Of a DNA stretch of 34,228 nucleotides, positions 24,352 through 32,276 are shown in pieces (within the stretch, counting starts at the first letter, position 1; each line of letters starts with the position of its first letter). The notes beneath the pieces were generated by a model. The model was not told where the DNA came from, did no database searches, and saw only the letters and a list, made by a program, of their open reading frames with translations. Source of the stretch: Candidatus Dietzia intestinipullorum (GTDB taxonomy: Bacteria > Actinomycetota > Actinomycetes > Mycobacteriales > Mycobacteriaceae); contig DWWP01000040.1 of assembly GCA_019119635.1 (NCBI GenBank), positions 1 through 34,228 of the forward strand, in the 5' to 3' direction. The translations under genes and the position numbers were made by a program.

Positions 24352-25620
24352 TCACTGCGCGGCCTGCGAGATGGCGCCGCTCATGTCCTCGAGCGCCTGC
24401 TCGACGGGCTTCTCGTCCTTGAGCGCGGCGTAGGTGTTGTCCTGGATCGCCTTGGAGACGTCCGGGTAGAACGGCGTGACCGGGCGCGGCTGCGCGCTGT
24501 CGAGGGCCGCCTTGAGGGCCTCCATGTAGGGGAACTCCTGCTGGAGCCCCTCGTCGTCGTAGATCGAGGACAGCACCGGCGGGAACGACTCCTGGGCGAA
24601 GCCCATCTGGACCTCTTCGGAGATCACGAACTCGAGGAACGCCTTGGCCGTGGCCTGGTTCTCCGAGTAGATGTTGATCGCGTTGTTGTAGCCGCCCAGC
24701 GTCGACTGGCCGTCGCCGTCGGGCCCGACGATCGGGGCGACGTCGAACTGGCCCTGGACCTCGGACGTCGGGTCGGTCTGGCCCGACTCGTACATGTAGG
24801 GCCAGTTGTAGGAGTACATGGCCTCGCCGCCGAGGAACGCCTGCGCGGTCTCCTCCTCGGTGAAGCCGTCGGTCTGGGGAGCGATGACGCCGTCCTTGTA
24901 GGCGTTGACGAGGGTCTCGAGGCCCTCGCGGGTCTCATCGGAGTCGAGCTCGGGGGTCTGGCCGTCCTCGCCGACGACCTGGCCGCCCCAGCTGTTGATG
25001 AACTGGGTGGCCTCCACCGTGAGTCCCTCGTACTGGCTCAGCTGCATGTGCAGGCAGTCGACGTCGGCCTCCTCGGCGGCGCCACACGACTCGACCAGTC
25101 CGTTCCAGTCCGCCGGGGCCTCGGGCTGGAGGTCCGTGCGGTAATAGAGGAGCTGCGCGTTGGTGTTCTGCGGCACGGCGTAGAGCGTGTCGTTGTACGT
25201 CGCCGACTCGACGGCCGCGTCGACCAGCCCGCTCGTGTCGATCTCGGTCTCGCCCTCGATCGGCTGCAGCCAGCTGTTGGCGGCGAAGTACGCGGTGTCG
25301 GTGACGTCGAGGGCGAACACGTCGTACTCGCCGCTCTCGGTCTGGAGGGACTGGACCAGCGTGTCACGCTGTCCGTCCTGCTCGGCGGGGAGCTCGTGGA
25401 GGGTGACCTCCTGGTCGGGGTTCTCCTGGTTCCACTGTTCGATGACGGGCCGGAGCTTGTCGGTGTCGTTACTGCCCATCGCAAAGGTGATGGGGCCGAC
25501 GCCCGCGTTGCCGCCCTCCGCCTGCTCGCCGTTCTCGTCGCCGGAGGCACAGCCCGCGGCCACCAGCGCGACGATGGATGCGGCCGCCGCCGCCTTGAGG
25601 AACCTGCCGTGATCGGCCAT
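24352..25620 (-). CDS. Extracellular sugar-binding lipoprotein (CUT1 ABC importer, LpqY-like)
   Basis: A 422-residue solute-binding protein. The lipoprotein signal is residues 1-24 (MADHGRFLKA, then a hydrophobic core and AAGC) with lipidated Cys24, followed by a Ser/Gly/Glu linker and the type-1 binding fold (ITFAMGSNDTDKLRPVIEQWNQENP; VFALDVTDTAYFAANSWLQPIE; GYNNAINIYSENQATAKAFLEFV). The DVTDTAYFA region resembles LpqY of the mycobacterial trehalose importer, so trehalose or a similar glucoside is a fair guess, not a proof. CAGGAG lies upstream of the ATG. A 21-bp inverted repeat sits 100 bp upstream. Confidence 0.9.
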   Translation of the reverse strand: MADHGRFLKAAAAASIVALVAAGCASGDENGEQAEGGNAGVGPITFAMGSNDTDKLRPVIEQWNQENPDQEVTLHELPAEQDGQRDTLVQSLQTESGEYDVFALDVTDTAYFAANSWLQPIEGETEIDTSGLVDAAVESATYNDTLYAVPQNTNAQLLYYRTDLQPEAPADWNGLVESCGAAEEADVDCLHMQLSQYEGLTVEATQFINSWGGQVVGEDGQTPELDSDETREGLETLVNAYKDGVIAPQTDGFTEEETAQAFLGGEAMYSYNWPYMYESGQTDPTSEVQGQFDVAPIVGPDGDGQSTLGGYNNAINIYSENQATAKAFLEFVISEEVQMGFAQESFPPVLSSIYDDEGLQQEFPYMEALKAALDSAQPRPVTPFYPDVSKAIQDNTYAALKDEKPVEQALEDMSGAISQAAQ

Positions 25621-25720
25621 GTGCTCTCTCTCCTGTGTGTCGTGTCCCGACGCCCCCGGCGGCTCGTGCCGCCGGGACTCGTGACGCGTTCCCGGTGTGA
25701 CGCGGGTCTCTCTGAGGACA

Positions 25721-25741
25721 TGCTGAGCGTAACGCACAGCA
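25721..25741. promoter_or_regulatory. 21-bp inverted repeat, candidate sugar-regulon operator
   Basis: Left arm TGCTGAGCGT and right arm ACGCACAGCA flank a central A. The two arms are complementary at 9 of 10 positions. It lies 100 bp upstream of the binding-protein start. The regulator is not encoded next to it. Confidence 0.5.
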
Positions 25742-25838
25742 GCCCGGTTCGGCGGACGACCCACGGTCGACCACTGTCGGGCCCGGGCCGGGAAGGACCT
25801 CCCGGAACGTCGAGACTCAAGTCACAGGCGACACTCTA

Positions 25839-25855
25839 GCAACAACAGATGTTGC
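25839..25855. promoter_or_regulatory. 17-bp inverted repeat GCAACA-N5-TGTTGC
   Basis: Perfect 6-bp arms with a 5-nt spacer, 63 bp upstream of the IdeR box. It could be an operator for either divergent gene; nothing identifies the protein. Confidence 0.35.
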
Positions 25856-25917
25856 ACCGTGCGCCGCCTCGCCGAAATTTCGCCCCCAGCGAGACGGCCA
25901 TCTCACTCGATCGAACC

Positions 25918-25936
25918 TTAGGTTAGGCTCGCCTTT
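25918..25936 (+). promoter_or_regulatory. IdeR/DtxR-type iron box
   Basis: TTAGGTTAGGCTCGCCTTT matches 15 of 19 positions of the IdeR consensus (TTAGGTTAGGCTAACCTAA), including the first twelve. It ends on the TTG start of the siderophore-interacting gene, so iron-loaded IdeR should block its transcription. Confidence 0.8.
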
Positions 25937-26741
25937 GTTCCGCCTAGCGCACCGTCGCGCCCCACAACCGAGCGCCCCCACCGTCCCCGTGACCCTGGCC
26001 GCCCGCCGCGAGATCAGCCCCTCCTTCGTCCGGCTGACCCTCACCGGGGACGGGCTCGACGACTACCAATTCACCGGCTGCGACCAGTGGTTCCGGCTCT
26101 TCCTCCCCACCGAGGAGGCCGAGGCGCCCCGGACGCTCCCGGACATGGGCGCGCGCAGCATCGCCGCCTACACGCTCTCGCGGCCCTCACGCCGACCACT
26201 CATCCGCAACTACACGACCGCCGACTACCGGCCGGCGCGCCCCGGTGAGCCGGGCTCGGCGGAGCTCGACCTGGACGTCTACGTCGACGACTCGCACACC
26301 GGCCCGGGACTGAGCTGGGCCACCGGGGCCGTGATCGGCTCGGCCGCCGCCCTCCTCGACGAGGGCCGCCTCTACGCGCCGCCGGAGGACTCGGACACCG
26401 AGCTGCTGGTGGGCGACGAGTCCGCCCTCCCCGCGATCGCCGGGATCCTCCGTGACGCACCCGAACACCTGCGTGGCTACGCGGTGGTCGAGGTCGGCGA
26501 ACGCCGCGACGTGCGGGAACTGGCGGCGCCGCCGGGCGTCGAGACCGCGTGGGCGGTCCGTGGCGACGCCGAGCCGGGGTCCGCCGCCACCGAGGAGGTC
26601 CACCGGCGTGGCGTGCCCGCGGGACTGTCCTACGCCTACCTGGCCGGGCGCAACACGATGGTCACGGGCCTGCGCCGCCACCTGGTCCGGGAGCACGGCG
26701 TGGGCAAGGACCGCGTGGCGTTCACCGGCTACTGGCGCTGA
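25935..26741 (+). CDS. Siderophore-interacting protein (FAD-binding ferric-siderophore reductase)
   Basis: A 268-residue SIP-family flavoprotein that releases iron from imported siderophores by reduction in the cytoplasm. FAD-binding domain: PSFVRLTLTGDGLDDY (29-44), RNYTTADYRP (91-100, the R-x-Y-T flavin motif), VDDSHTGPGLSWATGAVIG. NAD(P)H-binding part: LLVGDESALPAIAGILRD (158-175). C-terminus: AGRNTMVTGLRRHLVREHGVGKDRVAFTGYW, close to the usual SIP ending. The TTG at 25935 overlaps the IdeR box, so either the mRNA is leaderless or nearly so, or translation starts at GTG 25989, which would still keep the FAD domain. The gene is inserted between the ATPase and the rest of the sugar transporter. 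Confidence 0.9.
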   Translation: MFRLAHRRAPQPSAPTVPVTLAARREISPSFVRLTLTGDGLDDYQFTGCDQWFRLFLPTEEAEAPRTLPDMGARSIAAYTLSRPSRRPLIRNYTTADYRPARPGEPGSAELDLDVYVDDSHTGPGLSWATGAVIGSAAALLDEGRLYAPPEDSDTELLVGDESALPAIAGILRDAPEHLRGYAVVEVGERRDVRELAAPPGVETAWAVRGDAEPGSAATEEVHRRGVPAGLSYAYLAGRNTMVTGLRRHLVREHGVGKDRVAFTGYWR

Positions 26742-26763
26742 CCATCCCCGCGCCGGGGCCGCA

Positions 26764-27816
26764 TCAGCGCAGGCGCGCCCCGGTCTCGACGTCGAAGAAC
26801 CGGACCTCACCGTCGGCCGCGGCGAGTTTGATGGTCTCGCCCTTGACGGGATGGTCCGTGGACTCGGCGCGGTACACCACGGGGTCGCCGTCGGCCGTGG
26901 AGCAGTGCAGGTAGCTGTCGGCTCCCAGTTCCTCGACCAGCTGGACCGTCACCTCGAGGCCGTCGTCGGGCACCAGCCGGAGGTGCTCCGGCCGGACGCC
27001 CACGGTGACCCGCTGCGCCGCACCCGCGGGGACCGGCTCGCGGAATCCCTCGAGGTCGACGGTGCCGTCGGCCACCGGGACGTCGACGAGGTTCATGGCC
27101 GGCGAGCCGATGAACCCGGCGACGAAGGCGTTGACCGGGTCGCGGTAGAGCTCGCGGGGCGCGGCGACCTGCTGGAGGACCCCGTCGCGGAGCACGGCCA
27201 CCCGGTCGCCCATGGTCATCGCCTCGACCTGGTCGTGGGTCACGTAGATCATCGTGGTGGCCAGTTCCCGCTGCAGTCTGGCGATCTGGGCGCGGGTCGC
27301 CACGCGGAGCTTGGCGTCCAGGTTGGACAGGGGCTCGTCCATGAGGAACACCTGCGGGTTCCGCACGATCGCGCGCCCCATGGCCACGCGCTGACGTTGT
27401 CCGCCGGACAGCTCCTTGGGCTTGCGGTCGAGGTACTCGGTGAGGTCGAGCATCTCCGCGGCGCGGCCCACCTGGTCGGCGATCTCCTGCTTGGAGGCCT
27501 TGGCCAGCTTCAGGGCGAAGCCCATGTTCTCGCGGACGGAGTAGTGCGGGTACAGCGCGTAGTTCTGGAACACCATCGCGATGTCGCGGTCCTTGGGCTG
27601 CATCCCGGTCACGTCGTCGTCGCCGATGAGGATCCGACCGCCGGCCACGTCCTCGAGGCCGGCCAGGGCCCGCAGTGTCGTGGACTTGCCACACCCCGAG
27701 GGGCCCACCAGCACCAGGAACTCACCGTCGGCGATCTCCAGGTCGAGGCGGTCCACGCTGCGCTGTGCGGCACCGGGGTAGACGACGGACACGTTCTCGA
27801 AGGTCACCGAGGCCAT
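26764..27816 (-). CDS. Carbohydrate ABC transporter ATP-binding protein (UgpC/MsmX/SugC family)
   Basis: A 350-residue ATPase that powers CUT1 sugar importers. Walker A GPSGCGKST (38-46), Q-loop VFQNYALYP (82-90), signature LSGGQ (136-140), Walker B VFLMDEP (156-162), H-loop His194, and a C-terminal TOBE-type regulatory domain (about 235-350; VGVRPEHLRL). It is the probable energiser of the permeases at 22319-24249, although the SIP gene and two promoters separate them; ATPases of this family can also serve several transporters. The Shine-Dalgarno is weak (AAGGGAAAG). Its end converges on the SIP gene with only 22 bp between. Confidence 0.93.
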   Translation of the reverse strand: MASVTFENVSVVYPGAAQRSVDRLDLEIADGEFLVLVGPSGCGKSTTLRALAGLEDVAGGRILIGDDDVTGMQPKDRDIAMVFQNYALYPHYSVRENMGFALKLAKASKQEIADQVGRAAEMLDLTEYLDRKPKELSGGQRQRVAMGRAIVRNPQVFLMDEPLSNLDAKLRVATRAQIARLQRELATTMIYVTHDQVEAMTMGDRVAVLRDGVLQQVAAPRELYRDPVNAFVAGFIGSPAMNLVDVPVADGTVDLEGFREPVPAGAAQRVTVGVRPEHLRLVPDDGLEVTVQLVEELGADSYLHCSTADGDPVVYRAESTDHPVKGETIKLAAADGEVRFFDVETGARLR

Positions 27817-27917
27817 AGGAGGTCTTTCCCTTCACCGGCAGGAACGTGCCGGACGATCCGAGATAGAAGGCGGACACATATCGGGCGAACACGACGACTG
27901 TAGCGCCACCCGCGCCC

Positions 27918-27946
27918 GTTCACCGGCACTGCGTCCACAGTTCACC
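27918..27946 (+). promoter_or_regulatory. Candidate PHO box upstream of phoX
   Basis: GTTCACC occurs at 27918-27924 and again at 27940-27946, 22 bp apart, i.e. two turns of the 11-bp unit known for PhoP/RegX3 boxes. The middle unit (27929) is poorly conserved. A TAGTGT hexamer at 27988 could be the -10 box of phoX. Confidence 0.45.
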
Positions 27947-28044
27947 TGCGCGTGTTCCGGACGAGACGGGATGGTCGGTCGGGCTTCCTAGTGTCGACGC
28001 GTCCACGCGCCCGGTGCGCTCGTCCACGTCGTCAGGGAGACCCG

Positions 28045-30192
28045 TTGTCCGTCCGTCGCATGCTTCCCCTCCTCACGCCCGGCATCTCCAATCGCCAGCA
28101 CATCACGTGCGTGTACCGATGCGGTGACCAGTGCGCCGCGCCGGTGCCCAACACGACGACGAACCCCTACTTCGGGGACATCGCCACGGAGATCAGTCGC
28201 CGGGGCGCGCTCAGGGCCGCCGGCGTGGTGGCCCTCGCGGTGGGCGCCACGCAGGTGCTGCCCCGGACCGCGGCCGCCCAGGGCTCTCTGGACCCCTCCG
28301 GCCTCGGCGGTTCCCTCGACGGCGGATCCCTGGGCCCGCACGGCACCCTCGACACCGGCTTCGAGCCCGTGGCCCCCAACACCGCGGACGCCGTGACCGT
28401 CCCGGCCGGGCACTCGAGCGACGTGGTGATCCGCTGGGGCGACCCGGTGGTGCCGGGCGCCCCCGAGTTCGACTTCGAGAACCAGTCCGCGGCCGCCCAG
28501 GCACAGCAGTACGGGTTCAACTGCGACCTGGCCGTCCTGTTCCCGATGGACGACCGGGACGAGCGTTTCCTGCTCACCGTGAACCACGAGTACTCGACCG
28601 AGCCGATGATGTTCCGCGGCTACGACGAGGAGAACCCGACCCGCGAGCAGGTCGAGATCGCCTGGGCTGCGCACGGTCTGTCCGTGGTCGAGCTGGCCAG
28701 CCGCACCACGGACGGCGGGCTCGACCCGGTGATGGGATCCTACAACCGCCGGATCACCGCACTGACCCCGTTCGAACTGCGCGGCCCCGCCGTCGGTCGC
28801 CTCACCCGCACGACCGCCGACCCCACCGGCGCGCGTGTCCTGGGCACGCTCAACAACTGCGCGGGCGGCCACACCCCGTGGGGCACCGTGCTCTCCGGCG
28901 AGGAGAACTTCAACCAGTACTTCGGCACCCCGGGGGAGGTCACCGACCCGGCGCGCCTCGAGCAGTTGGACCGCTACGGGATCACGGCCGACACGTCCGA
29001 CCGGCGGTGGGAGGAGTTCGACAGCCGCTTCGACCTCGCCGCCGAGCCTAACGAGGTCCACCGCTTCGGCTACATCGTCGAGGTGGATCCCTGGGACCCC
29101 GACTCGACACCGGTCAAGCACTCGGCGCTCGGCCGCTTCAAGCACGAGGGCGGCACCGTCCACGTCACCGACGACGGCACCGTCGTCATCTACTCCGGCG
29201 ACGACGAGCGCTTCGACTACCTCTACAAGTTCGTCTCGAGCCGCAGAATGGCCCCCGGCCGCGGCGCCACGGCCCGCGCCGAGAACATGCGCATCCTCGA
29301 CGAGGGCACCCTCTACGTGGCCACGTTCACCGGCAACTCCCCCGCCGGTGAAATCGACGGCTCGGGCGCCGTGCCCTCGGACGGCGCGTTCGACGGCACC
29401 GGCTCCTGGATCCCGCTGCTCACCGTGGACGCCGCCGGGAACGCCGTCTCCCATGTCGACGGGATGTCGCCCGAGGAGGTCTCCGTGTTCACCCGTCTCG
29501 CCGGGGACCGGGTGGGCGCCACCAAGATGGACCGCCCCGAGGACGTCGAGCCCAGCCCGACCACCGGCAAGGTCTACATGGCGCTGACCAACAACACCGA
29601 CCGCGGGGTCGACGGCAACCCGGCGGCGGACGAGGCCAACCCGCGGCACACCAACAAGCACGGCCAGGTCGTGGAGATCACCGACGACCACGCGGGGACC
29701 TCGTTCGGCTGGAACCTGCTGCTGGTGTGCGGCGACCCCGAGGAGGCCGACAGCTACTTCGGCGGCTTCGACAAGTCCAAGGTGAGCCCGATCTCCTGCC
29801 CGGATAACGTGGCGTTCGACCCGTCCGGCGGGCTGTGGGTCTCCACGGACGGCAACTCGCTCGGCTTCAACGACGGCCTGTACTCGGTGTCCGTCTCGGG
29901 TCCGAACCGTGGCGAGACCAAGCTGTTCCTCACCGTGCCGGTCGGTGCCGAGACCTGCGGCCCGCTGGTGTTCGCGGACCGGGCCCTCGTCAACGTCCAG
30001 CACCCGGGCGAGTCCGACACTGCCTCGATCGAGAACCCCGCCTCCCACTGGCCCGACGGCGGCTCGTCGCAGCCGCGGCCGTCTACCGTCGTGGCGTGGA
30101 AGGACGGGTTCACCGGCGGCGCGGGGTCTACCGGTGCGGGCTCTACCGGCGCGGGGTCAGCCGGCGGCGCGTTCGGTTCCCTGGTCCCGTGA
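28045..30192 (+). CDS. phoX: PhoX family alkaline phosphatase (DUF839), Tat-exported
   Basis: A 715-residue secreted phosphomonoesterase of the calcium/iron PhoX type, releasing phosphate outside the membrane. After about 50 residues carrying the family leader (CVYRCGDQCAAPVPNT, 22-37) comes a twin-arginine signal, SRRGALRAAG (51-60), with a hydrophobic core and a likely cut near AAAQG (76-80). Catalytic-fold motifs: NNCAGGHTPWGTVLSGEENFNQYF, MDRPEDVEPSPTTGKVYMALTNN, CPDNVAFDPSGGLWVSTDGN. The C-terminal end has TGAGS repeats. TTG at 28045 is preferred (GGGAGA four bases upstream); ATG at 28060 is the alternative. It overlaps the convergent hydrolase by 36 bp. A candidate PHO box lies about 100 bp upstream. 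Confidence 0.88.
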   Translation: MSVRRMLPLLTPGISNRQHITCVYRCGDQCAAPVPNTTTNPYFGDIATEISRRGALRAAGVVALAVGATQVLPRTAAAQGSLDPSGLGGSLDGGSLGPHGTLDTGFEPVAPNTADAVTVPAGHSSDVVIRWGDPVVPGAPEFDFENQSAAAQAQQYGFNCDLAVLFPMDDRDERFLLTVNHEYSTEPMMFRGYDEENPTREQVEIAWAAHGLSVVELASRTTDGGLDPVMGSYNRRITALTPFELRGPAVGRLTRTTADPTGARVLGTLNNCAGGHTPWGTVLSGEENFNQYFGTPGEVTDPARLEQLDRYGITADTSDRRWEEFDSRFDLAAEPNEVHRFGYIVEVDPWDPDSTPVKHSALGRFKHEGGTVHVTDDGTVVIYSGDDERFDYLYKFVSSRRMAPGRGATARAENMRILDEGTLYVATFTGNSPAGEIDGSGAVPSDGAFDGTGSWIPLLTVDAAGNAVSHVDGMSPEEVSVFTRLAGDRVGATKMDRPEDVEPSPTTGKVYMALTNNTDRGVDGNPAADEANPRHTNKHGQVVEITDDHAGTSFGWNLLLVCGDPEEADSYFGGFDKSKVSPISCPDNVAFDPSGGLWVSTDGNSLGFNDGLYSVSVSGPNRGETKLFLTVPVGAETCGPLVFADRALVNVQHPGESDTASIENPASHWPDGGSSQPRPSTVVAWKDGFTGGAGSTGAGSTGAGSAGGAFGSLVP

Positions 30193-30975
30193 TCGGCCCC
30201 GGCGGGCGTCGGCGGCGATCGTCGCCGCTACGCCCGCCGGGTCGTCGGTCATCGGCACGTGGCCGTCCCATGTGCGCTCGACCCGGGCCTGCGGGAACAC
30301 GCGCGGGACCTGCGTCGCCTGGCCGACGAGCAGCGCCGCGTCGAGGCGCCCCCACCGGACCGTGATCGGCAGCTGTTCGTCGACGGGCTCGGAGAAGACC
30401 CAGTCTCCGTCGAGCAGACGGGTGACCACCGTGTTGTCGCCGATGGCGGCGCCGTCGATCGCCATCGCCTCGGCCGGGTACCGCCAGGGGCGCGCGCAGA
30501 ACACCGCCATGAACAGCGACCGGCCGATGGTCGTCCGCGACAACGCCGGGATCGCTGGACCGGCGACCGCGGCGGCCTTGATGATCGAGCTGAACAGCCG
30601 GCCCGCGTGGCGGCGGTCGGCGTCCGAGCGGAAGAACCCCGCCGGGGACAGGGCGGTGACCCCCGAGGCGAGCCCCCGGGCGCCCAGCTCGAGCCCGAGG
30701 AACCCGCCGAGGGAGTTGCCCGCGATGTGCGGCCGCTCGCCCGCCGGGGTGACCTCGCGGACGAACTCCGCGAGCCGGTCGGCCATGTAGGAGACGGGTT
30801 CGGCGTCGGCGGGGACGTCCGGGGACTCGCCGTGCCCGGGGAGGTCGACGACGACGACGCGGTGGTGGTCGGCGAGGAGCGGGACGATCGGATCCCACGC
30901 GTGCCCGCGGTGGACGACTCCGTGCACCAGGATCACGGTGGGGCCGGTCCCGGTGATGGTGTGATGAAGGGACAT
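30157..30975 (-). CDS. Alpha/beta hydrolase
   Basis: A 272-residue hydrolase of the alpha/beta fold. The oxyanion HG (18-19), nucleophile Ser88 in GNSLGG, acid Asp212 in RWGRLDAALL and His239 in DGHVPMTDDP form a full triad. The cap region (about 118-190) is helical. Substrate unknown; esters, lactones or C-C bonds are all possible in this family. The final residues overlap phoX on the other strand by 36 bp. It is divergent from a MarR regulator that may control it. Confidence 0.88.
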   Translation of the reverse strand: MSLHHTITGTGPTVILVHGVVHRGHAWDPIVPLLADHHRVVVVDLPGHGESPDVPADAEPVSYMADRLAEFVREVTPAGERPHIAGNSLGGFLGLELGARGLASGVTALSPAGFFRSDADRRHAGRLFSSIIKAAAVAGPAIPALSRTTIGRSLFMAVFCARPWRYPAEAMAIDGAAIGDNTVVTRLLDGDWVFSEPVDEQLPITVRWGRLDAALLVGQATQVPRVFPQARVERTWDGHVPMTDDPAGVAATIAADARRGRSRDQGTERAAG

Positions 30976-31017
30976 TGGGCCGAGTCTTCCCGATGCGCCT
31001 CACGTAGGACCCCCACG

Positions 31018-31040
31018 ACATGCGAGAACATGCTTATATT
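31018..31040 (+). promoter_or_regulatory. Direct repeat and -10 box of the marR promoter
   Basis: ACATGC occurs at 31018-31023 and 31028-31033 (10-bp step, same face of the helix), followed by TATATT at 31035-31040 as a likely -10 box, 25 nt before the marR ATG. The repeat may be bound by MarR itself. Confidence 0.4.
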
Positions 31041-31065
31041 CCCCGCACACGACGGGGGGCTGCCG

Positions 31066-31527
31066 ATGAACACGACCACACACGGACCGGGCTACGCCGT
31101 GGCCACCGCACTGCGCCCCGTGTTGCTCCGCCTGGATCTGCTGGTGCGGCGGCAGCACTCGCTCTACCTGCTGAGTCGCGCGCAGACGTCGATCCTCAAC
31201 ACGCTGGTCCTCCACGGGGAACTGCGCATGAGCGAGCTCGCGCGGCTGGAGAACGTCCGCGTGCCCACCACCAGCAACGCGGTCTCCGTCATCGAGGACC
31301 TCGGGCTGGTGGAGCGGCTGCGGGACGCCACGGACAAGCGGGGGGTCCATGTGCGTCTCACCGACCTGGGCAGGACGCGCATCGGCCAGGTCCTCGCGGC
31401 CCGTGACCGGGACATGGCGGACCGGATCGACTCCCTGTCGGCGGAGCACCGGGAGGCGCTCGCCGCCGCAGCTCCTGCGCTCACCGCGCTGCTCGATTCC
31501 TTCGACGAGCTCGACGCGGCCTTCTGA
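31066..31527 (+). CDS. MarR family transcriptional regulator
   Basis: A 153-residue winged-helix regulator: helices LSRAQTSILNTLV (36-48), recognition region MSELARLENVRVPTTSNAVSVIEDLGLVER (55-84) and a wing DATDKRGVHVRLTDLG (87-102) with the D-x-R pattern. Such proteins act as dimers and often repress a divergent gene until a small ligand binds; the divergent alpha/beta hydrolase (30157-30975) is the obvious target. ATG at 31066 follows a GGGGGG run. The next gene, an SDR, starts 26 bp downstream but has its own -10-like element. Confidence 0.88.
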   Translation: MNTTTHGPGYAVATALRPVLLRLDLLVRRQHSLYLLSRAQTSILNTLVLHGELRMSELARLENVRVPTTSNAVSVIEDLGLVERLRDATDKRGVHVRLTDLGRTRIGQVLAARDRDMADRIDSLSAEHREALAAAAPALTALLDSFDELDAAF

Positions 31528-31540
31528 CCGTCCCGGGCAC

Positions 31541-31546
31541 TAGCCT
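31541..31546 (+). promoter_or_regulatory. Candidate -10 box for a leaderless SDR transcript
   Basis: TAGCCT is followed by exactly 7 nt and then the ATG at 31554, the typical spacing for leaderless mRNAs. No Shine-Dalgarno is present. Confidence 0.5.
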
Positions 31547-31553
31547 GGTCAGT

Positions 31554-32228
31554 ATGAGCACTGTCCTGATCACCGGCGCCTCCCGCGGGATCGGCGCGGC
31601 CACCGCGTACCGCCTGCAGGACCGCCACGACCTGGTGTTGGTGGGTCGCGATCGCGACGCCCTCGACTCGGTGGCCCGGTCGTGCCGGTCGGCGCGCGTC
31701 GTGGTCGCCGACCTCACGACGGCGGAGGGTGTGGACAGCGCAGCCGGGGGCCTCACCTCGCTCGATGCGCTCGTGCACTGCGCCGGGGTCGCCGACCTCG
31801 GGCGGATCGAGGAGTCCACCCCCGACCAGTGGCGGCGGGCGTTCGAGGTCAACGTGCTGTCCGTGGTCGAGTTGACCCGCACCCTGCTGCCCGCGCTCCG
31901 TGCGGCGTCGGGCCACGTCGTCGTCGTCAATTCCGGCGCCGGGGTCCACACCAGGCCGGGCTGGGGCTCGTACAGCGCGTCGAAGTTCGCGGCCCGCGCG
32001 TTCGCCGACGCGCTCCGCGAGGAGGAGTCCGCGCTGCGGGTGACGTCGGTGTTCCCCGGGCGGGTCGACACCGACATGCAGCGCGGCATCGTCGCCCACG
32101 AGGGCGGCACCTACGATCCCTCGCGCTACCTCTCCCCGAGGTCCGTGGCCGACGCGATCGGGCAGGCGCTGGAGTCCGGCCCGGATGTCGAACCGGCCGA
32201 GATCGTGTTGCGCCCCCGCGCGCACTGA
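31554..32228 (+). CDS. Short-chain dehydrogenase/reductase
   Basis: A 224-residue classical SDR. Cofactor motif TGASRGIG (7-14), CAGVAD (76-81, a variant of NNAG), and the catalytic tetrad Asn100, Ser127, Tyr140 and Lys144 (YSASK). The Arg after TGAS and the Arg at GRDRD (31-35) would suit NADPH. It is slightly short for the family (usually about 250), with a reduced C-terminal substrate loop. Substrate unknown. Confidence 0.9.
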   Translation: MSTVLITGASRGIGAATAYRLQDRHDLVLVGRDRDALDSVARSCRSARVVVADLTTAEGVDSAAGGLTSLDALVHCAGVADLGRIEESTPDQWRRAFEVNVLSVVELTRTLLPALRAASGHVVVVNSGAGVHTRPGWGSYSASKFAARAFADALREEESALRVTSVFPGRVDTDMQRGIVAHEGGTYDPSRYLSPRSVADAIGQALESGPDVEPAEIVLRPRAH

Positions 32229-32260
32229 CCGAAACGGTGTCCGGAGGCGGGCGGGTGTCG

Positions 32261-32266
32261 TAACGT
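32261..32266 (+). promoter_or_regulatory. Candidate -10 box upstream of the ketopantoate-reductase-like gene
   Basis: TAACGT lies 10 nt before the ATG at 32277, and no Shine-Dalgarno is visible. A leaderless or very short leader is possible. Confidence 0.35.
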
Positions 32267-32276
32267 CTCCAGCATC

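Larger units (their letters stand above)
25621..25934. other. 314-bp divergent promoter region
   Basis: This is the only gene-free stretch above 300 bases. It holds the Shine-Dalgarno of the binding-protein gene (near 25630), a 21-bp inverted repeat (25721-25741), a 17-bp inverted repeat (25839-25855) and most of an IdeR-type box (from 25918). No small gene or RNA is convincing. Confidence 0.6.

Noticed and set aside
26745-26757. CCCCG-CGC-CGGGG between the convergent SIP and ATPase genes as a terminator
   Set aside because: Only 5 pairs and no T-run; too weak to call.
27875-27890. CACATATC upstream of the ABC ATPase gene as a fourth regulon site
   Set aside because: Only 7-8 bases fit the A/B/C family and the GTCGA part is absent.
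30116-30175. Short tandem repeats near the phoX end as a mobile or CRISPR element
   Set aside because: They encode a Thr-Gly-Ala-Gly-Ser protein tail in frame and are only about 15 bp units.
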